Shown: positions 22,916 to 35,285, counted from the first letter of the stretch. The stretch: 64,000 bases of DNA from Morchella semilibera (GCA_009192285.1 WBVU01000016.1:930001-994000), one strand, 5' to 3'. The notes: a model not told the origin generated them from the sequence alone. Made by a program: numbers and translations.

Positions 22916-24600
22916 AATTACTGATCACCGCACAGGATTCCAGTAGATCAAATCAATTAACGGCTGGTGTTCCAGTTGTAAACCTGGGGAAGCTAGGTAG
23001 TGAGGGGTAAGAGGATCGAAAAAGTGGTGAGGATCGTGGATCGATCGATAAGGAGGATTTGCAGGCGAAGGGCAGAGAGAAGGATGCAAAGAAGCAAGAT
23101 AAGGTTTTCTCGGAATAGACAAGCGACAGCAGCTATTTGAGGATTGAGTGTCCAAGAAAAGGCCAGCAACGACAGTAAACGTGTTACAAATGTGATGATG
23201 GGCGGCTCCAACTGCTGCTGGTAGTGCGTATAATACGTAGAAGATTGATTGGTATTATGATTGATGCAGTGTTAAAATGTAGGGTGAGTAGGTAAAAGTG
23301 TTGGATGAGGATGATGATCGAGATTGAGGGAACGATCGTGGGGTGGGAGAAACTTTGAGAGCGGAGAAGGAGGAGGAGGATGAAAAGGAGGAGTGGGTTG
23401 AACAGGTAGGGGACCTGGAGGAGGAGGTAAAAGTGAGGAGAGGTGGTGGTTGTGTGTGGGGGGGGGGGGAGGGGGGGGGGGGGTTAGGGCAACAGACAAT
23501 CCCAAGAATCCAAGGAGGAGGGAGGGGTGGGGAGAGCGCCGTGGGATTCTAACTAGTACAACACGCACTGTGATCCTAGAAGACGCTAGTACAGCTGTCT
23601 GCTCGGAAACCTGTTCGGGGAGGGGAAATTGCCGGCTTAGTGGTCCTTGGAGAGACCTTTATTTTTTATTTTATTTTTTTTGAGACCCTTAGCCTTGAGA
23701 CCACCCACTAATGCTCGGGAAAAAGAATGGACTGGGGAGAATTCGGCCAGGTGTGCTGTGTTCCAATTCTTGCTGGCTGCTTCCTGCTTGCTGCCTGCTG
23801 TCACGAATCAGTCCCCTAGCTCACACACCCACTCACACATCTCTCACTCACAAGTTTCGGCTTTCGTCGAACACCAGGCTCGCTTGCTTGGTCGATGCCG
23901 AGTGCCTGGGCTGGATAACGCGGATCACAAAGCTGCAAATCCTTGGCAGCGTCCTGTTCTCGCTTGTTCGTGTATCTATCCGGTCCGGGTGTAGACCAGT
24001 AGCGATAGAGCAGGTTGCCTCTAGGATAAAGAAACAGCCAATGCCCACCTCAATCAACGGTAGGGAATTGTCTTTTTTTTTTTTTTTTTTTTTTTTTTTT
24101 GATTATTCGATACCTTGGGGCAAGCGCACCCTTATACTCGTCACACTTGTTCCGGCTTTATCCGAGGAAAGCCTGGTCCTACGCAGTTGTTTGTAAGAGT
24201 TGAGGAACCCGCTAACGACACTCACATCTCTTCTACGTAAACGTCGCATTTATAAGATTTTGGTACTGGGCAAGTGGATACACCAAATTTATTCCCCGTG
24301 GGCCCGATGATAACATAGGGTGTCCCAGATCGGTCAAGCTGGATCTCACCTCCGGACTTCAAACCCTGCTCGTGCCGATACGCGAGATCTAGGAGGCAAC
24401 CGATTCGCGTGCCACGCTAGGGCCCCAGATCGATCTCAATGAACTGAGATCCACATGTTTAAAAACATCTAGTGTCTTGGCTGTACGCCGACGTAAGGCC
24501 CCCCATTAGAAATTAAAGCACTACAAATTTGGTATCAAAGATCATGAGTCTTGAGGTCTTTTCTCCTTTCTATAAATTAGGTTTTTTTTGCCCGTGTAAC
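22916..24600. other. Intergenic: promoter side of the 21.5-kb gene, low-complexity tracts
   Basis: Purine-rich GGAGGA/GGTGGT repeats at 23340-23545 (including G-runs at 23458-23482) and a long poly-T tract at 24072-24100. The frames read through these (Pro/His-rich on minus, Gly/Glu-rich on plus) are low complexity and not believable genes. Confidence 0.5.
24190..24560 (+). mobile_element. Possible decayed LTR end with primer-binding-like site
   Basis: The sequence CTACAAATTTGGTATCAAAG at about 24521-24540 resembles the common junction of a retrotransposon LTR end and a TGGTATCA-type primer binding site. No ORF or second LTR is recognised nearby, so this would be a heavily decayed relic. It may equally be chance. 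Confidence 0.25.
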
Positions 24601-27600
24601 CTAGAAATACCGATAAGACAGAGGCTCTGGCGCTTCTGTCTTATGGTGTGACATCTCTAACCTACAGCATTACCTATGTGTGCGGGTGTTGTGCAGTCAA
24701 TACCCGCCTTTTGCGTGTAGCGTTGAGAATAATGCTCCCAAAGATCTGGCTGTACCTAGACATTGGGAAAACCTATCCTAGTCAGTGTATTATGACTATA
24801 TTGTTAATACACTATTGATCTTTATTTGGCTTCGGGAATTCTGCTCTCCCTCGCGTATCTTGATAAAAGGCCCCTGTCTTTGTTGGTTGCGCTCGATCTG
24901 GAGAGATTTTGACCCTTAAGGCCAGCGGGAGTCATAACCTATGGCCCTCTTTCCAAACACAGAGGTTTGTCACGCGTACTCTTTCAGCTTCGGGGCTTTG
25001 TTTCAGGTCGGTCATAAGGAGTAGGCTCCCGAAATCTCATCTTTAGGAGATTCAATAATAAGATCTCCTAGGTTTCTCATGGATTGTACCTTCAAAAGTC
25101 AGTGATCCAACTGGGTCCCAAAGTTCCTAGACAGGGCTTCATAAAGGTCTCGGCTTTTTTTTTTTTTACTAGCGGGATTACTCGGGTGGCTTTTGTGGAA
25201 GCTTTATACTTTCGGGCATCCCAGCCATTCTCTCACTCTAGGGTCTCAGGTAGGTACATGTATATTGGGCCTTTTTGGATAGGTATTACGACCACTGTTG
25301 CAGTAAAAGAAGAGATTATGGGGCAGGATTTCGACGTAACTGGATCATACTTAGCAACAGCCCGACAGGCGCAAATTTTGTGTGGCTTTGCTAACAGATC
25401 CCGCTATCTCCGTTATCAAATAAATAGATCTTTCATACAAGATTAATTCCTCTATTATAGGGGGGTCAGCATTGACAGACAAATGCTGGCTTTCTCATCT
25501 ATATACATCAGACCAAAATTCCCTGGCTGCTCCATGTCCTGCAGCATGCTTCCAGAAAAAGGAAGAGGAAGACTAGGAGTGTAATGATCGGTGTATGGCT
25601 TTTCAATTATTTTGATCGTTGCTTTGATACCTCTTCATCCCTCCCAAGCGCCAAGGGCCTAGGATCTAGGTTTGAGACGGGCTAATCCCAGGGTATGAGT
25701 GGGACGGCGGGAACATCCGCCTCCTCCGAAAATCGTTAGTTAGAGTTTGCTCCCATAACTTTCCTAAGTGAGACATGTATCATGCTCGGACCCCTGATCT
25801 GGTAAGATCGGGATTGACAAATAACTTCCTGGAAGTTGGATCTCAGGAAAATGTGCACGGATGATCTGCATCGGGTGGTATCTTAAACAGTACCTTAATC
25901 CTGGATTATCGTGAGAATTCGAACGCTCAGGTTTTGTTTGGATACAAAGGGTTTGGGCAGCTCTTGGGCTGGGCCCTTAGTGCTGAAAAATTAGCGTGCC
26001 AAGCAGAAGGGGAGGATGTAACGTCACACAAAAAAAACGAGTAACTACATACGTCGCAAAATTACTAAGTGTACGATATAGGACATAAAGAGGTTTCGCG
26101 TTTCGCAACTTAACCTGTGCTCTGGGGTACACAATGCTCGAAGTGGGAGCATTGGCATCAACTGTCCAATATAATAAGGCGGTTTGTTTGCGTGGATTTT
26201 GGTGTACAACCCCCTTGGTGCAGCATTTAGATTCTGTATCTTGTCCTGTACTACGGGTGTAGGGGTAAGTCTGTAGACAGCGGTCGTGGTTGCAACAGCA
26301 GTAGGTGTCTACAGACTTACCCCTAAACCCGTAGTACTAACTTGGCGGCTTAGTTTCGCGGTCATTGTGGAAACAAGTACTGACATACGTGTGCTCGCTC
26401 GAGCTGCAAAGCCCCTCTATTGATACATGTAGGTACAGTACCTACACGTACCTCACATATAGGATTTAACAAATGCTACCTATTGAGGAACATGGCCTGG
26501 ATCATGGGCCAATGAGAATCAATAGCAATGACTACATGTATTTTTATGCTTTATTATACTACCACCCCTGTTCTCATGGATGATATCAGGGGTTCTACAG
26601 TAAGTACTAAGTACATTTAGGTGCTCGAGGGCTAGGCCAATCACAAATACTTATACTTAACCTAAGGATTTTGAAACTAGCTGATCCTGCTGTGGATAGC
26701 CCTACACCCGCCATTTCTGCATTGCTGTTACCTACATGTATATAGCTATGGGCGTAGAACACGACAGCAATTAACACACCAGCGGTATATTCCCTGGCTT
26801 TTAGAACTGGTATTCTTGTTTAAAAAGACAAAAAAACAGGCTGGAGCCATTCAGTTCACTTAGAAACTTATCAGCCGAGTCATGCCTCATCACTCACACC
26901 TCATCTGGAGCCATCTGTTCTACCGAGGTATCATGCAGGTGTACCTACTCTAGAAGCAAGGGGTAGGAGTGTGCATAAACGAGGGATGCCCCGCGAGGTA
27001 CCTTCTTCGTCAGTCTGTTTTTAAAGATATGGACTTTCAACGCCGTATTGAGCTGAGCGGACGTGAAATAGGGATAGATAGAGCGCCCACAGGTAAACCA
27101 AGGTATGGAGGTGACCTGCATAATCCTTGTGTGGAGGTAAAGACCTGCCTCTTGTAAATCCACGTACCTACATACTCATGTTTGACTCTTTTTGGTTGGG
27201 CACCAGAAATGATCGCTATTTCTTTTTCGGGTGGTTTGCGCATAAACACGCGAGGTCAAAAAAAGGAAAACATTATGACCCAAACTACTTTCAGACTAGT
27301 TGACCAAGGGCCACTTAGCGAGTAAATTGAAATATACTTCGCTTTGTTATTAGTCTAGAAGGGGTAAATTATATCCTTTCTATTCTAAAATCATAGAAGG
27401 ATCCAAGACATGGGTGACACGTTTGAAAACGTGGCTTTAATAGGGGATGCGTAGAGGTATAATAATTTCTGGAAACAGATCTTCGGGGAGTTTTTTTCTT
27501 AGTATGGGGTCATTTCCCTAGGGATTAATTGGCCGAGACACTTCAAAGCCCAATTGACTAGTTCGTAACTCTTGATGCACCATAAGCCTCTCGGGTGTGG

Positions 27601-29248
27601 CGCTTAGGCATGGTTGCTTTTCCCTCTCTCTGTCCCCCTTTTTTATTTTTTGGGCTTGGGCAGGAACATCAGTCATAGCCCTCAGAAACCCTTGTTTCAG
27701 GCTTCACTGTCACCTAGGATGTCGATGTCAATCTGGCATACAAGAATGGCCGAAGGCATTACACGACTAGATACTCAAGGGTTCTAATTTGATAGTTAAT
27801 TTTAGTTTTATGAGCTTGTTTCGGTCCTAACTGGGCCTAAGTTTCCTGCGAAGTAGATACCAGGCAAGCAGGTACTAGTCTGAAGGTTGCGTAACTGGGG
27901 GCAATGCCAAAATCACAACTGTACCTACAAGATGCATCCTCTTCATGTCAATTGGTGCTTTGAACAATAAACATACTTCATTGAGCCAGCCATGTAATCA
28001 ATTAAATTAAAGAAAAAAGATTAATTTCAGTTTTTCGACCGGAGCAGGAAGCCTATTCTCTTGGTTATACAGCAGGATGTATAAGACTGAGGATAGTTAA
28101 GGATACGAGTTCAAGAGGTTGCTCTTACTCTCGTGGACCTATTTAACTGGCCAAAGGCTTTTGGGGCATGATACAGTGAGTTCTGTATATCCCCCTGCCA
28201 AAAAATGATCCCTTTTAAGGAGAAAAGAAGTAATAACGAATGAATTATTAAATGTACGTAAGGGCTTAACCCGTGGTCGACGTCGGTGGTAACTTACATA
28301 GATGTACTTACCTCATACTTATAGTCATTCGCTTGCCCTTGTAGTTGAGCGAGGACTATCTCTATTACTTTCACCTCCACTCCTTCTCGCTCCTACTCAC
28401 TCACCCTTCTGTTTCCTTCCCTTTTCTTTCCTCTTTTTAGTATTTGACCATGTTGCATAACGCAGTCGAGTGATACGACATGATTGGCCAGGCCGCCGCG
28501 ACATGCCGTTCCGCCGCCCTGATCATGCATGCCTAGAGTAAAAAGGAAAGAAAATGGAAAATATAGACCCATGCATCTAGTATTGGCACTTTGTGTTGAA
28601 AAGTAACTTGATAGCCTATTAGGCTGACTATCAGTATCTACTTTCCGATTTAAGTACACTCAGACGTGGGGGCATGGGCACGGTATACGGGCTTTTTATT
28701 TCACCCGGGGCATGTTGCCGCTATTTTTTACTGTTGGAGAGAAGTATCATCAAAGCTTTAACGGATTGAAGCTTGTTTCATGAAAACACCCGAGGCAATC
28801 GTTAGCACAATGAATGGTCTATCCTTTTCGCACCTGGATAGGTATGCTTCCAATAGGAGGCATGTATCGTCATAGTTTGCGGCCATTGCACCCTGCATGA
28901 CGACGGGTGAAGTCTCAAGAAAAAAACTGCCGGGTAAATTCGTGCACGTCTGTCCACCTCACCTACCTCACTTCCGGTCCTTCGATAATTGGTTAAAGTC
29001 CACCAAAAAAGTCTTCTGAGAAGTGGTGTGTAGATGTATATATTCCCCAACTTATTAGCTGGATACGGCACGAGGTCACTGATTCTCTTTACCCTGAACG
29101 AGACCGGCTGATTGCTAGTGTGGGTGAAGACATGAGATGCACGTGATTAAAGACAGAATAAAACAAATTAACTCCCAGGGTATTGTACGCCCATGGATAA
29201 CAGCAGATGACGCGGAAAACATGAAACAAGTCCTTAGAACCCCATTAC
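24560..29248. other. Gene-poor intergenic block, probably decayed repeats
   Basis: About 4.7 kb without any supported gene. It contains a 10-bp inverted repeat at 24613-24644, the 31-bp hairpin at 26248-26337, and many GTACCTAC/GTAGGTAC words (25250, 26430, 26450, 26729, 27165). Small ORFs (25084-25446, 26945-27163, 28393-28659) have no recognisable domain. Confidence 0.5.
26248..26337. repeat. Hairpin with 31-bp inverted arms
   Basis: The left arm 26248-26278 and right arm 26307-26337 are reverse complements except for one base (31 bp, core AGGGGTAAGTCTGTAGAC), separated by a 28-nt loop. It lies in gene-poor DNA. It may be a solo MITE or a small hairpin RNA locus. It has no sequence similarity to the hairpins at 8.5 or 34.5 kb. 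Confidence 0.7.
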
Positions 29249-31325
29249 TCACGCCCAACACATATCTCTACTTGGCGCGACAGTCGGCACAGTCCCGAGT
29301 GCGAAGGCCGGAGCCGCAAAAGCTTCAATCTCTTCCTGAAGATAATCGATACTAGGATCATCCCATTTCTTTGATTTTTGGGCTTCACGTAGTTGGGGAT
29401 TAACTTTGTGGGTTGTCGGTTGTATTTGCTGTTGTGAGGTTTGGAAAGGGTTAACACTGTTAGATGATGATGAATTTTGCTGCCCGGGAGTCCCGAAAGC
29501 AGAAGTTATAGGTTGTCCAAAAGCAGATACTGGCTGCTGCGGTTGACCAAATGCTGATATGGGTTGGGTCTGCTCGGGATTAATTTGCTGACTCTGAAAC
29601 GGATTGGCGTTTGAGAAAGGGGAAGTAGAGGTCTGCTGGAAGACATTTGTAGTAGCGCCAATGTTTGTGTTGGTGGCTTGTTGACTAAATGATGCATTCG
29701 TTGGATTGGCTTGTGGGGTTTGCCCAAATGGCGACGAATTTTGGGCTTGTACTTGCGGGGTGGGATTAGAAACAGCAAATGGTGAGCTTTGGGAAAAGGC
29801 AGGTTGTCCGAAGGCAGGTTTAGTTGCACTTCCTGTCCCAAAAGGAGAAGGTTGCCCAAAAGCCGATATCGACTGCTGGGATGTAGGTTGCCCAAACGTG
29901 GGGGTCTGTGTAATGGAGGTTTGGGCCCCGAAGGATTGCCCTAGGGATATAGGTTGACTGAATGCCGGTTGACCGAATGCTGGCTTAGGGAGCGCTGGTT
30001 GTCCAAATGCTGGTTGACCGAAAGTGTTTTGGGGAGCAGAAGGAACAGCTGAACCGAATGCTGGTTGACCAAAGGCGGGTGTAACAGAAGGTTGGCCAAA
30101 TGCAACTTGCCCGAACGCTGGAGCAGGACGAGCAGAAAAGGGCGAAGGGGAGGCAAACGGTGGTGAGGACTGAGGTGCTTGGCCAAAGGCCGAAGAGGTG
30201 GGCTGCGGGGGTTGGCCGAAAGCAGAGGCTGGCTGTGGTTGACCAAATGCAGAGGCTAGCTGAGATGTTTGGCCAAACGTGGACGTTGATTGTGACTTTT
30301 GTCCAAAGGGAGATATTGGTTGTGATGGTTGACCAAAAGCAGATGTTGGTTGTATCTGTTGACCGAAAGGAGAAGTAGTCTGGCCGGAGTTCACAAATGG
30401 CGATGTTTGGGGGCCCTGAGTTGTATATTAGCAAATACCTAATCAGGATGGGTTCTTGCATCGCAAGAGACCAGTTGTTGACATACCGTGATACCGAAGC
30501 CTGAAGAAAACGTGCTATTTGACTTATACCGGGAGTTGGCTCTGTTTTCATAAGCGTTCTTCATAAAGTTCACAGCTCCGGGAAGATCGTTTAAGATATT
30601 TTTGATTTGTCCCTCAGCTTCCGCAGTTAATCTCTGCCATTCTACTTCCTAATGGGGGCTGTTAGGATTGTGTATTAAAGGGGAAAGGAAAAAACAGGCA
30701 ATTGACATACATAAGCACCAGGATTTCCTTCTGCTCTGCACTTGTACGCCAACACCCGAGCTTCCTCAGGCGATATATCTTTTCCATCGATAAGTTGTGA
30801 AGGCGGATCTTTCCCGGGAGCATAGCTAGAGAGTGGCCATGTCGGCCGCTCTATTAGGTCTGTCTTGATGGATTCTTGAGTCGGGAGGTTGAAGCTGAGG
30901 CAGTTTCGATTAGGTTAAGCCAATTTGATGAATACATGTAATAGATGGGCACCGGGAAAGATATTGAGGATCGTTCAACGAAGGGTATTACGGGAAGTGT
31001 TTCAGGGAAGAGACAATGATGTAGATCTATAGTGTTACTTTAAAGGAAGAGAGCTTACCCTTCACCTAGCTTAGTCTGGCTTCCACCACCAGTATTACTA
31101 GTTGTATAGCCTATGATAATCACGAGTAAGTTTGTTTGAATATTGTGAGGCGACTCTTATAGGTACAATCTTACCTGTTTGACGGGTAGCTCCAAATGTA
31201 TTACCGAAGCCATTACTCGGACCAGACGAGGCCGAAAGACGAGTTTCCCCAGGGTGGAGAAAGTGGCAATTTGAGCCAAAATGACAATTGCCATTCTGAA
31301 AATATTTACAGATTTGTTGTGCCAT
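29249..31325 (-). CDS. NUP42: FG nucleoporin with CCCH zinc finger (NUP42/Amo1-like)
   Basis: Nuclear pore protein of the NUP42/Amo1/NUPL2 family, on the cytoplasmic side in yeast, where it helps mRNA export. Five exons on the minus strand: 31325-31175, 31110-31059, 30894-30711, 30648-30487, 30415-29249; 571 residues. The protein opens with one CCCH finger (CKYFQNGNCHFGSNCHFLH), then a short linker, then a conserved helical region (NLPTQESIKTDLIERPTWPL, SPEEARVLAYKCRAEGNPGA, VEWQRLTAEAEGQIKNILND). The long last exon has over 20 SAFGQ/PAFGQ-type FG repeats, then a C-terminal segment WDDPSIDYLQEEIEAF and FALGTVP. The stop follows DMCWA; a good donor (GTGAGT) overlaps the last codons, so a tiny extra exon is possible. 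Confidence 0.9.
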
Positions 31326-31887
31326 GATTAAAGTGCAGCAGCGGACTGATGTCCTGGTCTTGGGGTGTAGTAAGGGTAGAACGGGTGGGTAGGGTAACGC
31401 CGGAGGTGTCGGAGAGATACATGTACACACCGCTGTGCGTGTTTGTGGGATGTGGGGAGTAGCGGGGTATTGTGGAGACCAAGACGCGCTCAAATTCAAG
31501 GAGGTGCAAGTAGAGCTGGTATGTAGGTACATGTACCTAGCGATAGGTTGTAGGTACACATACTCTAGTGCTGGGCGGACATCCGGGAAGACGCGTTCGC
31601 GGGATTCCCTGGCTCAGCTAGCGTTGTTGCCTCCCTTGAGTAACACAGGATGAAATAAATTGTAATGGTATACAAGATCTCGCGTACCGACTCAGTAAAC
31701 TCTGCTCTTACCGCCAGTCGTTACGACAGGTCTAGTTCCACCCCTCAACTTTAAGATATCACGGACTCTTCATTCACTCACCCATATTAATAAAGGCGTC
31801 TCGCGTGGATAACATTAAGTTGCCCGTACAAGCCAATTAATCACTCCAGGCGGATCAGAGAGATCTCGGCTCGAAAAACGACGCATC
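31326..31887. promoter_or_regulatory. Shared bidirectional promoter of NUP42 and the ELYS gene
   Basis: 562 bp between divergent start codons of two nuclear pore genes. It contains a 16-bp perfect palindrome TAGGTACATGTACCTA at about 31526-31541 and another GTAGGTAC copy just downstream. Co-regulation is inferred from the layout only. Confidence 0.5.
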
Positions 31888-32963
31888 ATGACTACAATGG
31901 ATGTCGACCATAATATTCTCAGCAATTACCGCTCAATCTTTCCCGAAGACAGGAAATTCCCCTTTTCCAAGGAGCGTATTTCTAGAATCTTGCGGAATCG
32001 ATCCCTTCTTGATGGGAAACTGTTCTTTGACATAGTTCTCTCTACAATAGCGCAGGTAGATGATAGTAAGATCCTTCCCCTTCCTATCTACATACATAGA
32101 TATTTACATACATCTCACACACTACTAGTTTACCAAATATACCCCCCGAAGAATGTCGCAGGTCTGCGCTTTCTCGTTCACATTATCGAGGAGAAAGAGG
32201 AGCTCGACCGTCTTAAAAAGTCATCCTTTGTGTATTATCTATTAAAAGATTTTGATCGTGTAAACCCCGGGCATGGGTTTGCGACCCGATATGCGAACGG
32301 GGTGTTGATCCCACCGAATTTTTGCAGCTTAATGGATGGTCTATATGCATTGGACAACTTTGACTTCGAGGTTTGATTTCTTTACCTGCTTAACTTCGTT
32401 CCAGGAATCTGACGAGAAGATAGGAAGCTGTAGGCCATCTTACGGAACCTTCCGTCATCCCGGTTGAACCTCACAAAGTCCTTTCTACCCTTGTGTCACA
32501 TGCAGGTCCCAACGGCCCTAGGCTAGCAACTATATTTGTTCAAACTGTTCAGCCAGTCCTCGACACAGACGCCTCAATCAATGACTACTTTCGCGCGTTG
32601 AGGGCCATTTCTATCGAGTCAGCATATATCTATCAGCGGACTGTCCCTTCGCGGATTCAGCCAGACCTATTTAGGAGCTTGATTGACTATTGTCTTACAA
32701 CAAAAAAAGAATCAAACGCCCTCAAGCTCATAAATCTCCCTTTCACGTCAGGGGAGCAGGAGATATTTGAAAGTTACATTCGGGGTTCCGGCATCCCAGC
32801 ACATGACACGCTGATAACAAGACAAATGCACCAAGGGCAACTCACTGAGGCCCTGCTTGCCGCAAGAAGTGCACACTACCAAAACGAGCCGGAATTGGAG
32901 GGTGTTAATTGGGCAGGATTGGCCAGGGGACTGTGCTTGGGAATAGGCCCCAGAGAGGGATAA
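31888..32963 (+). CDS. ELYS-domain nuclear pore assembly protein (Ely5-like)
   Basis: Fungal short form of the ELYS-like domain family, a nuclear pore component (Ely5 in fission yeast). Three exons: 31888-32065, 32129-32370, 32424-32963; 319 residues. The first intron (63 nt, GTAAGA...ACTAG) is a multiple of three and leaves an open read-through, but removing it restores the family-like IYQIYPPKNV. Helical repeat sequence continues with GLRFLVHIIEEKEELDRLKK, SSFVYYLLKDFD, ANGVLIPPNFCSLMDGLYAL, HLTEPSVIPVEPHKVLSTLV, and a C-terminal solenoid ending LARGLCLGIGPREG. There is no AT-hook tail, as in other fungal short ELYS proteins. It lies head to head with the NUP42-like gene. Confidence 0.82.
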
Positions 32964-33196
32964 CCGCAATACTACATTTATTAGAGCAATTTCTTCTTAT
33001 CATTTCACTTTTATATTACATCAAAGAGCCCTTGGAATACCATGAAGTTCTCGTCGTTCGCATAAAGGAAAAAAAAGAGTGTTATTGTTTTCTGCTACAT
33101 ATGATGTAGGCAGCGAGTAGAGTATGACCTTATGAAGCCTATTATACAACAGATGAAATTTTAGGAAGGGGAGTACCGAGGAGAAAATAAGACCGC

Positions 33197-34347
33197 TTAG
33201 CTCTCAACAAAGTCCTTGACATCTGAAATACGTTAGCAAAGGTGATATTAACGATTTCCGATCTAAACTTACTGCTCAGCCAGGAAACATATTCCTTCTG
33301 TTCCTTGTAGTCAATGTAATCAGGGATGAAAAGAGCTAGGGCGGTGTTAATGCCCCTCTCGTCAAGATATCTCTCTAAAAGGACTTGGAGATCCTCGTCC
33401 AAATTTCCGAATGGGGGGCCAGCATACAGCCCTCTCCTCTCCCAGTCGGCGTTAGCAGTTTTGGCAGTGGCTAGTTGCGCTGACTTGTGATAGAAAACGT
33501 TGTCAATAACGATCATGCCATCTTGGGCAACAGCTTCGAACTGAAGCGCTCCGCCATTGGCCTGTCATCTATCAGCATAAAGTTATCACTTAGGGACTTG
33601 CCAAAGAACCTTCTCAATAGTAACATTAACTCGTGATGGAAAGCTGACAGGTGTTTCATCGTCGAACTCCTCATCCTCCTCCATCTCATCATTCCCGGTT
33701 TGAACACGTCCCTCGGACTTCCCAGCCTTTGATTGAGCGCCACCTGATTGGCCCGCGGCAATGTCTTCCCCATCACTACTGTCGTTGAATAGGCCGTTTT
33801 CATCTAACTCGTCAGGAGATGTAGCGTTTAAATCTGCAATTGAGAATTCAACACGGATTCTGTAGGAAGAAAGATTAGTAGTGTATTTTCCCAAAAAGAT
33901 ATTTCGAAAAACTCGCGTTTCATCACCGAATTGACGGATAAGTTCAACCTCCTCTTCACCAGGTTTATCTACAATCCTGAACGGGCCATTCTCTAAAAAC
34001 TCTTTGACACTAAGTGGCATGTCGTCATCCGCTTCCCTCATCTTCTCCAATTCCAGCTCAGACTGAATTTTGGCAGCCAATTCATCGTCGACTGTAGTGG
34101 TAGTCGACAAAGTTAGAACAGTTAAGGGTATTTAACGCCGGTAGAGGAGCTTACCCGTTCCTTCTTTTTCACGAGAACGAAATGAAGTTGAAAATTGAGC
34201 ACCCAAGCGGGGGTTTCTGTGAATATTTACTGGTGCATAGGCTCGCAATGCTAGTGACCTGGTTGGAAGGTTTCGGGAAAGAGGCGAGGATGCGAAACGG
34301 GTTACAGAAACCCGTGCAATACGGGAGATCGTTCTAGCAGCAAACAT
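33197..34347 (-). CDS. MAM33: Mitochondrial matrix acidic protein (MAM33/p32/C1QBP family)
   Basis: Acidic trimeric matrix protein linked to mitochondrial translation and ribosome assembly in yeast and animals. Four exons on the minus strand: 34347-34155, 34091-33598, 33561-33273, 33222-33197; 333 residues. Exon 1 is an Arg/Ser/Ala-rich mitochondrial presequence (MFAARTISRIARVSVTRFAS). The mature part begins VDDELAAKIQSELELEK, then PFRIVDKPGEEEVELIRQFG, YRIRVEFSIADLN, an acidic loop (EEDEEFDDETPVSFPSRVNV), GALQFEAVAQDGM, and the hallmark C-terminus LDEDLQVLLERYLDERGINT, ALFIPDYIDYKEQKEYVSWL, SNVKDFVES. The donor of intron 2 (GTCCCT after CAA) is non-consensus and that junction is the least certain. 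It is convergent with the ELYS gene, 233 bp apart. Confidence 0.9.
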
Positions 34348-35285
34348 AACGTAAATATGGTTGTGTAGTAGGTTTGAAGTTGATGTTGTAGAGAATGTTG
34401 TGATGAAAATGTGGGTATAGTGGGGCTAAACTTTCTAAGGATGACGGTGGGGGAAAAATTATGTGCATGAGATGCTGCTTATGTAACACATCAAGTCCTA
34501 TGATGAGTGTCGCAAAAAGTGATCAGAATCTGATAAGACAAACAGACAACATTCACTTATCAGATTCTGATCACTTACCCAATTCTCGAATAATCCGTAT
34601 TTGTATGTGTTAAGTCCGAACCAAGGTGAATTGGCGAATCAAACTTCACGGACTCGTGCAGATACTTTTTCTCACCCGGAATTCAGAGAATTAACGGTAC
34701 TTGACGTGTGAGAAAAAGCCCTCGGCTGTTTAAACTACGGTGTGGCGGTGGTTCTCGGGGCTGGCTCCGCGCTGGCTCAGCGCCGAGTAGAGTACTATCC
34801 CTTCCACGGATGAAATTGGTCAAATTCGCGACCTGGACCGTGCCAACCTGGCAATGACCATCTTTATTTGGTAGGGGCTGCGGGTTCAGGGTCTGGGTCA
34901 GGGTTATTGACACTAAGGAAAAGAAGTCCCCCACGCACCCACAGTCCTCCCACGCTCTCTATTTCCTATTATTTCCTATTTCCTACAGTATATAAGGACT
35001 CTATTTTTGTACCTAGAAACAAGTAAGCACTGGCAAGTTTACCTGACGAAATCCACACACAACACTCAATCACTTATTCAATTTTATTCTCTCTGAAATT
35101 TTTTTACTTTTCCGACAAATACAACGAGCACGACTCGGAAGCCTAAATCGTTAATGCGTACTATTCTTCTTTCAAGTTGATCAAAACGACCCCCAAGAGC
35201 CGCAGTGCGACAACCGTTAACTTTGAACAGTAATGCTGAAGTATACATTAAACTGAAGTAACCTTCTGGAGAAGCTGTCCTGTCT
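34348..35285. other. Intergenic with orphan TATA-like promoter
   Basis: About 940 bp between MAM33 and the repeat cluster. It includes the hairpin at 34517-34576 and, at about 34986-34996, a GTATATAAGG box followed by a CA/CT-rich leader-like stretch (CACACAACACTCAATC). No gene follows before the repeats begin at 35286. It may be a promoter orphaned by repeat insertion or part of an older element. Confidence 0.4.
34517..34576. repeat. Hairpin with 21-bp perfect inverted arms
   Basis: 34517-34537 and 34556-34576 are exact reverse complements (core GTGATCAGAATCTGATAAG) with an 18-nt loop. It sits about 170 bp upstream of MAM33. It could be a MITE relic or a cruciform-forming regulatory site. 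Confidence 0.7.

Noticed and set aside
23272-23568. Pro/His-rich minus ORF and Gly/Glu-rich plus ORFs
   Set aside because: Read from GGAGG/GGTGG low-complexity DNA.
26945-27249. Overlapping ORFs on both strands
   Set aside because: No recognisable domain and no conservation evidence.
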